The position numbers and the translations under genes were made by a program. A stretch of 64,000 bases of DNA. Source: Carnegiea gigantea. Its lineage: Eukaryota; Streptophyta; Magnoliopsida; Caryophyllales; Cactaceae. The notes under the pieces are model-generated. The model saw only the letters and a list, made by a program, of their open reading frames with translations. It searched no databases and was not told the DNA's origin. The first letter of the stretch is position 1. Each line of letters opens with the position of its first letter. Shown one piece after another: positions 1-9,409 of this stretch. The DNA is taken from NCBI GenBank assembly GCA_029747015.1, contig JAKOGI010000056.1:988501-1052500 (forward strand), in the 5' to 3' direction.

Positions 1-222
1 TTGGACATATTGCATGTAATTCACAGGAATTAGAGCAGATACATGAATCAATCAAACAGAACTCGTGAGGTTAAGGCAACAAACAAGGCCTGAACTTGTA
101 TTTATTTCAGTAGAAGATCTTTGTGTATATACACAAATCAATTGAATTTTTGAAACGAATGGAATGAACTAATTAAGCAGCATCACTAACCAACAACCAT
201 ATTAGATCAGAAGCAGAAAAAG
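1..222. other. 3' flank of the small minus-strand gene
   Basis: A/T-rich sequence downstream of the minus-strand stop at 223-225, so it probably holds the 3' UTR and polyadenylation region of that gene. No other coding signal or repeat was seen. Confidence 0.4.
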
Positions 223-567
223 TTAGTAGGTTATGATAGTTTCAAAGCAATGGAGGCCATCCAACTCCACCGCAAACCTAGGGTTCCTCTTCTTCGTCAC
301 CGTCATCGGCTTCTGGCAACTGCGATCATCAATCTTGTTCGAATTCTCAGTGTCTTTCTTCATTACTAGATTTGCAATCTCTCTCCTTGAAGAATTCTCA
401 TGATCCCGATCGACATTCACCGCCGACGACGACGGCGGTGAACTTTTCCGATCAAATTGTGCTGCAGAATTCGAAGCAGAGGAAGATGGCCGACGAGAGA
501 AATTGAACAACTTCCAACCGCTGGATTCAGCACAGAACGCATCGAACGGACTGAAAATCGACATCAT
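223..567 (-). CDS. Small intronless plant protein of unknown function (114 aa)
   Basis: Single-exon frame read from ATG at 567-565 to TAA at 225-223, 114 residues. The frame extends upstream to 615 only through a TTG codon, so the first ATG (Met-Met-Ser-Ile-Phe) is taken as the start. The N-terminus reads MMSIFSPFDAFCAESSGWKL, the middle is Ser/Asn-rich and low in complexity, and the C-terminus carries RFAVELDGLHCFET. From memory this N-/C-terminal pattern recurs in short dicot proteins of unknown function; that is recollection, not a search result. No signal peptide, membrane segment or catalytic motif is visible. A TATA box at 691-700 on the same strand supports transcription. The coding reading is fairly sure; no function can be assigned. 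Confidence 0.7.
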   Translation of the reverse strand: MMSIFSPFDAFCAESSGWKLFNFSRRPSSSASNSAAQFDRKSSPPSSSAVNVDRDHENSSRREIANLVMKKDTENSNKIDDRSCQKPMTVTKKRNPRFAVELDGLHCFETIITY

Positions 568-690
568 CTTCGACGATCTGATCCTTGTTTTCACAATTTG
601 ATCTTGATTTCTCAAAGAAATTAAAAGAGAGAATTGAAGAGATCGATGAGAGAGTTCGGTGTTCGTTGCTTGGAGAGGAAAGGGGGGTTT

Positions 691-700
691 TTATATATAG
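691..700 (-). promoter_or_regulatory. TATA box of the small minus-strand gene
   Basis: Minus-strand CTATATATAA lies about 125 bases upstream of the ATG at 567. That spacing suits a TATA box about 30 bases before a short 5' leader. Confidence 0.55.
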
Positions 701-1785
701 GAAGGAGCAAATTGGTGACGCCTGAGGAACAAGCAAGGGACCCGGGTTTGGTTGACAACTTTCTAGGTCTATCTGGAAGAAGTTGGGCAACCTTCTTCTC
801 TGTGATTTCTGGAAGTTGGCAACTTGATCAACAAGTCAGGCCACTCTTTCCTTAACTGATTCCTTTGCTATGTAATACAATTTAGCGTAAATTATGTTAC
901 CCCACGTACCAGTCAATTACTCCTCCAACTAGGGTTGTAGAGGAATCGAACCGGCTCGATCAAAGCTCACCAACTAAATTGGTTTTTTTTTAAGACCCCC
1001 TTTTCTAGCTTAATCACTTGTGTGCAAGGTATGTAACTACCATTAGGATTGATCAAAGGGATTATATTCAAAACCTTGTCTCTTGAATACAAGGCAAATA
1101 TATAGAATTTAACTTTGATTATAACATTAATTATGAAAACCTTTCAAGGAAAAAAATAAGTAAAAAAGAATATTGAGCGCCCTGAGTCACATAATGTGCA
1201 TTTCGAGCCCGAGTTTGAACTTAAACTTTAAAGGTTTAGCCAGCTTTGAGTCCAGCCTGAGTCTGGCCAACTCTTACTCTTACTTCTATTATAATCAAGT
1301 TGTCAAGTTTCAAAAAAGAAAAAAGAATAAAGGAGCATGTTTTTCTCTACTTTTTAAAACGGAAGAACAATTTTTAACTTAATAAAGTAACTTTAACAAA
1401 AAATTTGGGATGGAGATACCCTTGGCTACAAAAGAAAAAACTTCAATCAATCTCTATCCTACAGGCTACCCAGGCCAACATTTACGTTAGCACAAGTAAG
1501 CAGGTTAGCATCTACATTGTGATTTGTTTTGAGAGGTTTAAGCTAACCGTTTGGGTGACAGAAAATTTTGATGGAAGTGAATTAATCCCTATAGAAATTT
1601 GTTTCTTTATGGTCTGTTTGGATCTAAGAAAGCAGCATGGAAAGAAAAAAAAAATGAAAAATTTAAATTTTTCTCATGTTTAGAGTAAGGAAAAATGAAT
1701 GGAAAAAAAATAAGGTGAAAAAATTGAAAGAAATTATGGAAATATAATGTCATATGTTTTTCTCCGAAATATGTAAGGAAAACTA
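701..1785. other. Intergenic region, no gene seen
   Basis: A/T-rich sequence with short poly-A runs. Around 1613-1640 a GTCTGTTTGGATCTAAGAAA motif resembles the terminal sequence of Tourist-type MITEs, but no convincing partner repeat was found. No coding frame looks real. Confidence 0.4.
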
Positions 1786-1822
1786 GTGGAAAATTTTTTC
1801 CTTCGTGCCCAGATAGCGTTCC

Positions 1823-1935
1823 CTCGCCCCCACCCCTCACGCTTTCTCTTTCCTCTTCGCTCTCTCTCTCCTCGCACCCTTCGCTCTCTCTCTCCTCGCC
1901 TACTCCAGCTTTGGTCTCTCCTCCAACCATTCTCT
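1823..1935 (+). promoter_or_regulatory. CT-rich 5' leader/promoter region with two near-identical repeats
   Basis: Pyrimidine-rich stretch in which CTTCGCTCTCTCTCTCCTCG occurs twice in tandem. It looks like the CT-rich leader of a plant gene. A donor-like site follows (GTAACACAC near 1973) and an acceptor (GGCTGGCAG, ending near 2617) precedes the possible start codons at 2633 and 2704, so it may be the untranslated first exon of the broken gene at 2633-6771. Confidence 0.4.
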
Positions 1936-3165
1936 GGCTGCAAGCTCTATTCCGACGACGCTTGTGGATCCGGTAACACACACACTCTCTCTCTTTCTCG
2001 TTCTCTCGCTAGTGGATAGGTCAAGGGTTTTCGTGAGATGGGTGTCTGATTCACACTGTGTCTATGATGAATTTGCTGAAGTTTTCATGATTGTTGGTGT
2101 GTAAGTTTCCACAATTGCTTTCATTTTATCCCTGGGGGTGGTTGGTATTGTGAGCAGTACCTGAACCACATAACAGATGGGGTTCTGTGTTTGTGTAATT
2201 TGATAATGGTATGATGCATGTTCAAGAAATTGGAATGTGGGTTTTGTGAATTTAAATGTTGTTTTGTAGTTTGTACTGATTGGTGAAGTTTAAAAGGTTT
2301 GGACTTGATATGAATGAAATTGGATGATATGGGTTGGTAGTTCTTGCTAAGACTTTTGTGGGTTTTCTATAGATGTTAAGGTTGATGCTAAGGTGTTTGA
2401 TGAAATGCTCAAGAGACTGTCTTTGTTGTCTATGTCGTTCTCTCTTGTGCTATTTTGGCTGCTTTTCCTACTATGTTTGTGATCTCTGAATGAGAAACTG
2501 AATAGGGGTTTTGTTGTTTCATGGTTTTTGGATAGGAGAGAGAAACAAGTTTTCATGATTTTGCCCTATCTTTACTGTGTTGTGTGGTGCCTTATGTGTT
2601 TGTGATGGGCTGGCAGCAAATTGAGTAGCCCATGGCATCGAACAAGCCAAGAAAATTTTCACTACCTCATGCCAATCGCCCCAAAGTGCCCACTGGCTGA
2701 TCTATGAAGCGCTCAGCCTCTGATGAATCATTCATGAGAAGAAATTTGAAGCGCTCAGCTCGTGAATCGTCTCAGCTTGGGGATGGCATCGAAGAGCAAG
2801 ATACAATTTTCAGGCCTTGGAGGAGTTTGTCTAATCCACAATATAATATCGATGAAGAATATGAGGTACTATTATGAGTTACTTGAATCCACTTGGATCC
2901 AAAAAATAAATAAATTTCAATACAAACATGTTAAACCTTTTACTATGTAGCCAACTGATAACTTGGATTTTTACAAATAGAGTTTCTGAGTGACATGTTA
3001 ATGAGCTGAAAAGTTTCGTGAGATGGATTATGTACCACTGGTGCTGTGACATATTTCTATTGCCAGCTATTAGTTAATGAATACTAAAAAGATCAGTATA
3101 CTCTAAAAAAAAAATAGCTCAGTATATGGTCCTATGTTTCTCTTGCTGTGTACTGCTAACAAACA

Positions 3166-3240
3166 GATTCTTATTTGCATGCTGCTGATGTTTCTCTTGT
3201 ATTGCTGTCTCATGACCAGAAACCATGTCTTGACATCTTG
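3166..3240 (+). repeat. Left copy of a ~75-bp direct repeat flanking the solo LTR
   Basis: Contains CTGTCTCATGACCAGAAAC preceded by TTGCATGCTGCTGATGTTT. A near-identical segment occurs at 6465-6541, on the other side of the solo LTR at 3291-6388. Confidence 0.75.
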
Positions 3241-3290
3241 ATTTCTCACACAATTTGGCTGCGGTATTATTGGTCATTTAGATCTCCCTT

Positions 3291-6200
3291 TGTAACGCCC
3301 CGAAAATTTCAGTTACTAATTTTGATTAATATGTGAATACGTGTTTTATGTTTATGTATTTTAAGTGTTTTATTTCGATATTTATGTGTGATTTAAGTTC
3401 ATATGATTATGTTTGGGGAATAATTAATGACGGTACAGTTCTGCTAAGATTTTGTTTTTTTTCAAAAAAAAAGAGGAAAGAAGGAAAAAAAGAAGAGAGT
3501 CGGTCAAAAAAGAAAAAGAAAGCAAAACTAAAAAGGGGAGGGGGATATTTATCACATGAATTAGAATGGGGGGTTCTCTGGTTTCTTTCCTCGACACACA
3601 CACACCCCCCCTAAAAAAAACAACCCTAACTCATGCAGAGAAGAAGAAGAAGGAGAAGAGGAAGAAGAAGAGGACAAGAAGAAGGGAAGAAGAAGAAGGA
3701 AAAGACTTGGGTTTCGATTTTTATTTCGAATTGAGGTGAGTAATTTTTGCTCTTTTTCAACCTAAAATTGGTTTGAGAAAGATTAATTTGAGATTTCTAT
3801 TCAAAATTTGCAAGATTAATGTTGAATTGAAGCTTTGAATTTGATGTTATAGGGTTTAGTAGATTAGAACTCTAATTTTAAATGGTAGAAACCCACAACT
3901 CAAATTTTTATAGTGATTTATAATTTTAGGGTTATGGGGGTATTTTGGATTGATATTTATGTTGTGGGTTTGTTCAGATACATGGTATACTATGGATTTT
4001 TGGGTTGATTGCTTGTATTTGGTTGAATAATATGGTAGAAAGATGGGGGTGAATTTTCAGATATTGCAGATAGTAGGCCACTGTTGGATTTTCTGGGAAT
4101 TATTGGATTGTTGTAAAATTCTAAATTTTTAGTGTAGGTTACCAATGATATTAGAAAACTTTCTGTAAACTTTTATGAATTTTAGATGCGTAGTTTATAA
4201 GTTATGAATTTTTGAGTGAAACTACCCTATTGTTGAGTGCAGAAATTCAGATCCTGTTTGAATTATTGTGAGCTATTGAATTGGATAAAAATTACAAAAT
4301 TTTTACTGTAGAATTATGCTGATGTCTCGAAGTATCCTGAAAATTTTCATGAATTTTGGATGTGTATTTTAGGAGTTACGAATTTTCGATTGGGACTGCT
4401 CTGTTTTGGTCTTTGATTTCAGTTACTGTAGATTCCTCATGGTATTTGGTGTTTTCTGGTAAATTGTTGTGAATTTTGGTGGTGTATGCTAAAAGTTATG
4501 AATTTTTGAGTTTCGTTCGCAGATTTTTGATTATTTTGGCTGACTGTTTGAATTTCTGGGAATAATAGGCCTGGAAAAAAATCATGAAATTTATATGTTA
4601 TAATCTATATGTTATTTGTCAATTTCCAGCAAAGTTTGGTGAAGATTGGATGTGCATGCTATGAGTTATGAATTTTTGAGTTAAAGTACCTTTTTTAGTG
4701 TAATTATGGATTATTTGTATGTTTAATCCGTAAATTAGATATGAAAAGGCCATTGTTGAGCTTCCTAGGAATTCTGATTGTGTGATGAAATATGGGAAAC
4801 TTGTGAAATTATTTTGGGTAGAATTATGCCCTATTTCAACTGTGTTTTGTTAAAAGTTGAGAAATTAAGCTTCTTTGAAATTAAAAATGTGATTATATGG
4901 ATTATACGATTTCAATAAGCTGTGTTTTTGAGAAAAAGGTTCATGTCTTGGTTTAGGCTATTACAGAGTGTTCTAGAAGTAGTTGTCTTTGTGTTTGGAG
5001 TTGTATGAGTCGTTGGTTGGTATCTTGAGTGGGCATTGCCCGATCTGCCAATTGACTCTTCAGTTTGTGTTATTTGGGAGCTGTGTGGGTCTCTGATTTT
5101 TCAGGATGTGAATGTGACTCTACAGTTTGTGTTTTGAGGGCATCTACGTACTCTAGAGCGTTGGGTCCCTGGTTGGTATCTTGAGTGGGCATTGCCCGGT
5201 CCGCCAGGATGTGTTTATGACCCTTGTGCTTTGTGATGGTTCTTTGTATGAGTCATGAGTTGATTTCCCCTAAACTAAAAGTTTTGCATTCAGTTAAGGA
5301 TATGTTATGCGTTATGAAATTGGTTTTGACTTGAATTTGTACTTTGGATATGATATGGAATTGGGTTTCGTTTGGATTTGGATTTGGTTTTGATCTTAAT
5401 TTTGGATCTTGGATTTGGTTTTGGATTTGAAGGTTCATTCAAAATATCTATGAGCTTGTGATTGATTTTGAAATACATATGTGATTGATAAGCATGTTGT
5501 ACAATACATGTTATGTGTTTATGTGAACTTTTGTGATAAAGTTATTTTGATGTATGTGCCAATGATGGTTATGGGCGGGCCGTTAGGTTGCTTAGCAGAT
5601 TTTGCTTTCTTTTGGACTCTAGTGAGGACTATGAGCCCAAAGGATATAGTTTAGTGAATAGACTAACAGCAGAGTTTGTTTAGGGATTTAAGTGAAAATG
5701 AGGGTCCTTAAATCGTACCTGGTATGGGACAAGTACGACTAAGCTACTCTAATTGCCCATTCCATGACATAAATATGTTTGTGTGTGTTTGTGATATTTG
5801 TGAATTAAATATGAAAGGTATGAGTTTATTTTGATTCTTGAAACATATGCATGTTCTCTTATCGTCCTCTATATGTTATATGACATATTCTGTTTATATG
5901 TCATAAGACACGTGTACTATGTGGATTATATGTTAACCGATTAATGTGCAAAGTGTAACAACAGGGAAGATAAGGGTTATTCACTAGGCTCGGGGAGCTC
6001 ATGACCTCACTATTTTTCAGGTTTTGAAAGTTAAAGGAAGCCTCGGGAGCAGCACGGAGCTAGGATTAGATGCATTTTGTTGAGAGCGAAGTTGGGAATG
6101 CATACTTGTTTATGTATGTTGCGGATTAGGCATCATAAGTACAAGTATGGATGTATATTTTGGGATGAGATATGTGTAAGAATATTATGGATATGGTTTA

Positions 6201-6388
6201 AGTATGTATGTAATGCATGATTTTAGAATAACCCTACGCAACCTCAATTGGATTTCGACCAGAGCTTCCGCTGCTATCGGCTATCAGCAAGTTAATTATG
6301 ATTAATAAGTTCATAGGGGCCTTGTGGACGCTCCTAATTGGGCGTTCACGGCGGTGACGCGCCAGTCCCCTTCGGGCGGGGCATTACA
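3291..6388 (+). mobile_element. Solo LTR (~3.1 kb), probably Ty3/gypsy Tekay/Del-type
   Basis: Starts TGTAACGCCCCGAAAATTTC and ends GGCGGGGCATTACA, the TG...CA terminus style of very long chromovirus LTRs. There is no coding sequence. A GAA-rich leader-like tract (3630-3705) follows an AT-rich region, and a degenerate phrase (GTTATGAATTTTTGAG and variants) recurs between about 4140 and 4700, as in long plant LTRs. The flanks (CCCTT on the left, GCCCC on the right) do not form a clean target-site duplication, so this copy may result from recombination between elements or have decayed flanks. The right end retains the GGCGTTCACGGCGGTGACGC-type motif common near LTR ends. Confidence 0.65.
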
Positions 6389-6464
6389 GCCCCTCTCTAT
6401 CTTTACATCCTCCCATCTTATAATGACCATTTATTGAAGTCTTTTATTAGTATTCTTCAAACAA

Positions 6465-6541
6465 ATTCATATTTGCGTGCTTCTGCTGATGTTTAATTCT
6501 CTTGTACTGCTGTCTCATGACCAGAAACATCGCTTGATATC
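6465..6541 (+). repeat. Right copy of the ~75-bp direct repeat flanking the solo LTR
   Basis: Matches 3166-3240, sharing CTGTCTCATGACCAGAAAC, with a few base changes and two short insertions. The two copies lie about 50 and 76 bases from the LTR ends, so they are too far out and too long to be a target-site duplication. Confidence 0.75.
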
Positions 6542-7079
6542 ATTACAATGTATTACATGGAGGAATGCATCACTGTTAGCTATTACTAGGCTGAAATCTA
6601 ATATCCTTTGGTGTTATGTTTATAGGTTGCAGGTTTGAGTGAGATATCACAAATGAAGATCTATCAAGGTCTTTCAGCAGACCCTAATTCAGCTAGAGCG
6701 TTTCTTGCTTGTCCAGTTGCTCGTCCTGAGTTGTGGTTAAAAGTCAAATTCGACAATGAGTTCTTAAAGTAGCTTGAGATTTCGGAAATTTAGAACTCTC
6801 ATTCCTCTCAACTCGTTGATGTTATCGGTTTTGTTCTTGTTTTTGTTATTTTCAAGTATCTCTCCAAATTTCATGGATAATTTGATTTGAAGTTGTACAT
6901 TTCTATGGACTCTTGTAAACTTTTGAACTGTAACAAAACCAGGGAGTTTGAAGTAGAATTTTGCGTTAGAATGAGAAAGTTTGAGAGGTAACTGAATTCT
7001 ATGTCTCCTCTATTTCTTATGGTGTTATTTTGAGGAGTCTCATTGACATGGGCTAGCAAAGGGCAACTTTGAGATCACA

Positions 7080-7296
7080 TTTTAATCTTACAAGATATAT
7101 TTTTCTTTGCTTTATTCATTTTCTCAAGTCCAAACAAAGGAAAAAAGTTTGGTAGAAAGTTTTTTTTTTTTTGGTATTTTTTTCTCTAATCCAAACAAGA
7201 GAAAGAAAACGACTTTCCTTCTCATTTTTTTTCCTCCTCATTTTTTTTTCCTTTCAACTTTCTTTCCACCTTATTTTCTAAGGTCCAAATAGGGCC
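7080..7296. mobile_element. Possible Tourist-like MITE, left neighbour
   Basis: The right end reads TTTTCTAAGGTCCAAATAGGGCC followed by TTA, the mirror image of the left end of the MITE at 7300-7680. Internal sequence has the same CCAAACAAGAGAAAGAAAA flavour. A matching left terminus was not located with confidence, so the start is approximate. Confidence 0.3.
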
Positions 7297-7299
7297 TTA

Positions 7300-7680
7300 G
7301 GCTCCATTTGGACCTTAGAAAATTTGATGGAAAGAACAAAATTTGAAAAAATTACTTTTTTCTTGTGTTTGGTTTAGAGAAAATCACACACAAAAAATAT
7401 GAAAGAAAGTTAGGTAGAAAATTTGTTAGAAACAAGTGATAAAATTTTCGTCACAAAATTATGAGAAAAATTCTCAACCTCATCTAACCTCACACTGTTT
7501 AGATGATATCAACATGATTAAAGTAGTTCATTAACATTCAAATTTTTGATCCAAATTCTTGTATTTTTCTCAATCTAAACAAGAGAAAAAAAACTTATCT
7601 TCTTCCTACCTTTTTTTCCTTCATATTTTTTTTCCTTCAACTTTTTTTTTCCGTCAAATTTTCTACGGACCAACGAAGTC
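7300..7680. mobile_element. Tourist-like (PIF/Harbinger) MITE, 381 bp
   Basis: The left end GGCTCCATTTGGACCTTAG and the reverse complement of the right end, GACTTCGTTGGTCCGTAG, form degenerate terminal inverted repeats extended by AAAATTTGAYGG. TTA occurs on both sides (7297-7299 and 7681-7683), as expected for PIF/Harbinger insertions. No transposase is encoded. The sequence is an A/T-rich foldback with poly-T/poly-A arms. Confidence 0.55.
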
Positions 7681-7683
7681 TTA

Positions 7684-9409
7684 AGTTGCATTATAGAGAA
7701 GGGAGAGGGTTTATTGGTCAAGTTTTGGAATAGGAACTATTTATACTTGTTAGGAGGCTTTTACTTGTTTGTTTGTGTACTGCAGTTGATGTGAGTGCAC
7801 TTCCTTACTTCTTGGAGTGACTTTAGATCGTGTTGTATTATCGTTTCCTTACTTCAATTCATTGAAGCATATTACAAATGATTTTAGAACACACACCCCC
7901 CCCCCCCCCCAAAAAAAAAAAATTGAAACCTCCTTGATAGGAAGATTTGACAACCTTCATAGGATGAAGGAATATTTGGTCGCCTTCTCCATGTATATGA
8001 TGGATATTTGATAATAAACATTGCAAGATGATGTTGTATTCTTCAATAGGCCATGTCGATCCATGTCAACCCTGTGAAGTCCGGGTAACGATCATGTTGT
8101 ATTCTTTAACTACTAGACTGAAAGGGGTTATTTGGTGACTTGGGCTTAAGATATATTTAAACCTACAATTGATACGCCCATCTAGCTTTGTCGAATAACA
8201 ATGATAAATATCGATCGAAAGAATTCTTGATCAAGTACGTTGAGTATTTTTGGATTCAGTCCAAAATCAGACTTTTTTGCTTTCCCCCTTTTGCTTCCTT
8301 GAATGTTACCATTCTAATTTCAAGTTGTTTATCGGTCGTATCAATCGCAAATGAGTCATTTTGTTCCATCTCACTTAACAATTTCATAGCTCTGAACAGG
8401 CTAAGATCCCAAGAAGAAAAACACTAGTTCTTGTATTTGCTTGGATCAGAGACATACCATGTTTTGCCAAAAAGGAAATGCCGAGTATATCAAGCATGAT
8501 TTTGAGAAAAGCAGTACTCAAATGCTATTCCAAACGAAACTCAACAAGGGTATGTATGATATTGTTACGGGTTGATGACATCTCTAAACCAAAATGTATA
8601 AAATGTTATCACCAACAGCCAGGGTTAACGTTTGTATTGGCATTCAATCAGTGGAGCGCAATGCAGTAAAGTGCTTACATGAATATCACCAAAACCTAGA
8701 TATGATTAAAGTTAGCATGATCAGCTTTAATCCTAATTCTTTTTCTTTACTAGTTTTGAATCCTCATTATTTTACAGGCTTGAATTAAAGTTTTATTTTT
8801 TATTTTTTAACAAATCTTTAGCAGATCCAAAATCGAGCATTAGACCGAATTAGTATCATCGGATGATGATCGGTGTACATGAAGTAAAAACACAAAACTG
8901 CGATGGTGATTTAATCTGTTGCTAGACTAATGTTTCGACTACCTTTCGAATTGTAAAAAAACAAACAAATAAAAAGAAAAGAAAAGAAAAAGAAGACATT
9001 ATGTCTGGGCAAGGCATCAAAATGGCCATACTGCATGGATCAGATTTCTGGTTTTAACATGTTCATATAAGGTTAACTGTTCAATATTTGAGAAACTGTG
9101 TTCAGCATTAAGGTATCTTTTCAAAGATTATTCAATGCAGGAAGAAAGCGACATTTTCCAGTGACAAGAAGCTTTGACTAGCAAAACACTAATAGTCCTT
9201 CGAAAATATTACAAAGAAATGGATTTCATTGGATATCACCTGGTCAGAGTTGGTGAACATGAGATAAGTTTTTCTGCTACTTCAGGCCCGGACGTTCTGG
9301 GAAGTTTCTCTCTACAAAGCAGTCAGCTTAAATCCACAAAAGTCTGCAAAGAAAATATGCATACATGAAATTTAGGGATTTGTAGATGGAATAAGAGATT
9401 CTATAATCA
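7684..9409. other. Intergenic region upstream of the receptor kinase
   Basis: No convincing gene. It contains a C15-A12 composite mononucleotide tract at 7896-7922 and A/T-rich sequence. The last few hundred bases probably contain the receptor kinase promoter and leader, but no clear TATA box could be assigned. Confidence 0.4.
7896..7922. repeat. Composite C(n)A(n) mononucleotide tract
   Basis: About fifteen C directly followed by about twelve A. Similar C(n)A(n) or T(n)G(n) junction tracts recur near 18604, 22020, 35985, 41460, 49480, 54108, 55313 and 55900. Confidence 0.9.

Larger units (their letters stand above)
2633..6771 (+). pseudogene. Broken two-exon gene, unidentified; intron split by a solo LTR
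   Basis: Exon A begins with ATG at 2633 (MASNKPRKF...), hits an in-frame TGA after 22 codons, then stays open from a second ATG at 2704 (MKRSASDESFMRRN) to a donor after 2865 (...NIDEEYE, phase 0). A phase-0 exon B follows a TAG acceptor at about 6626 and reads VAGLSEISQMKIYQG...FLACPVARPELWLKVK, ending in TAG near 6769. The two pieces would encode only about 102 residues. The C-terminal piece reminds me of the tails of plant Myb/SANT-like proteins related to Harbinger transposons, but this is a weak resemblance. The intron holds a 3.1-kb solo LTR and a duplicated segment of about 75 bp. It could instead be a functional small gene starting at 2704, or a degenerate transposon-derived gene with missing exons. 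Confidence 0.35.

Noticed and set aside
1613..1815. MITE between GTCTGTTTGGATCTAAGAAA and CCTTCGTGCCCAGATAG
   Set aside because: The inverted-repeat match is too weak and no target duplication was found.
9174..9368. Possible additional upstream exon of the lectin receptor kinase
   Set aside because: No similarity to a signal peptide or lectin domain, and the exon at 9410 already begins with a Met and a signal-peptide-like sequence.
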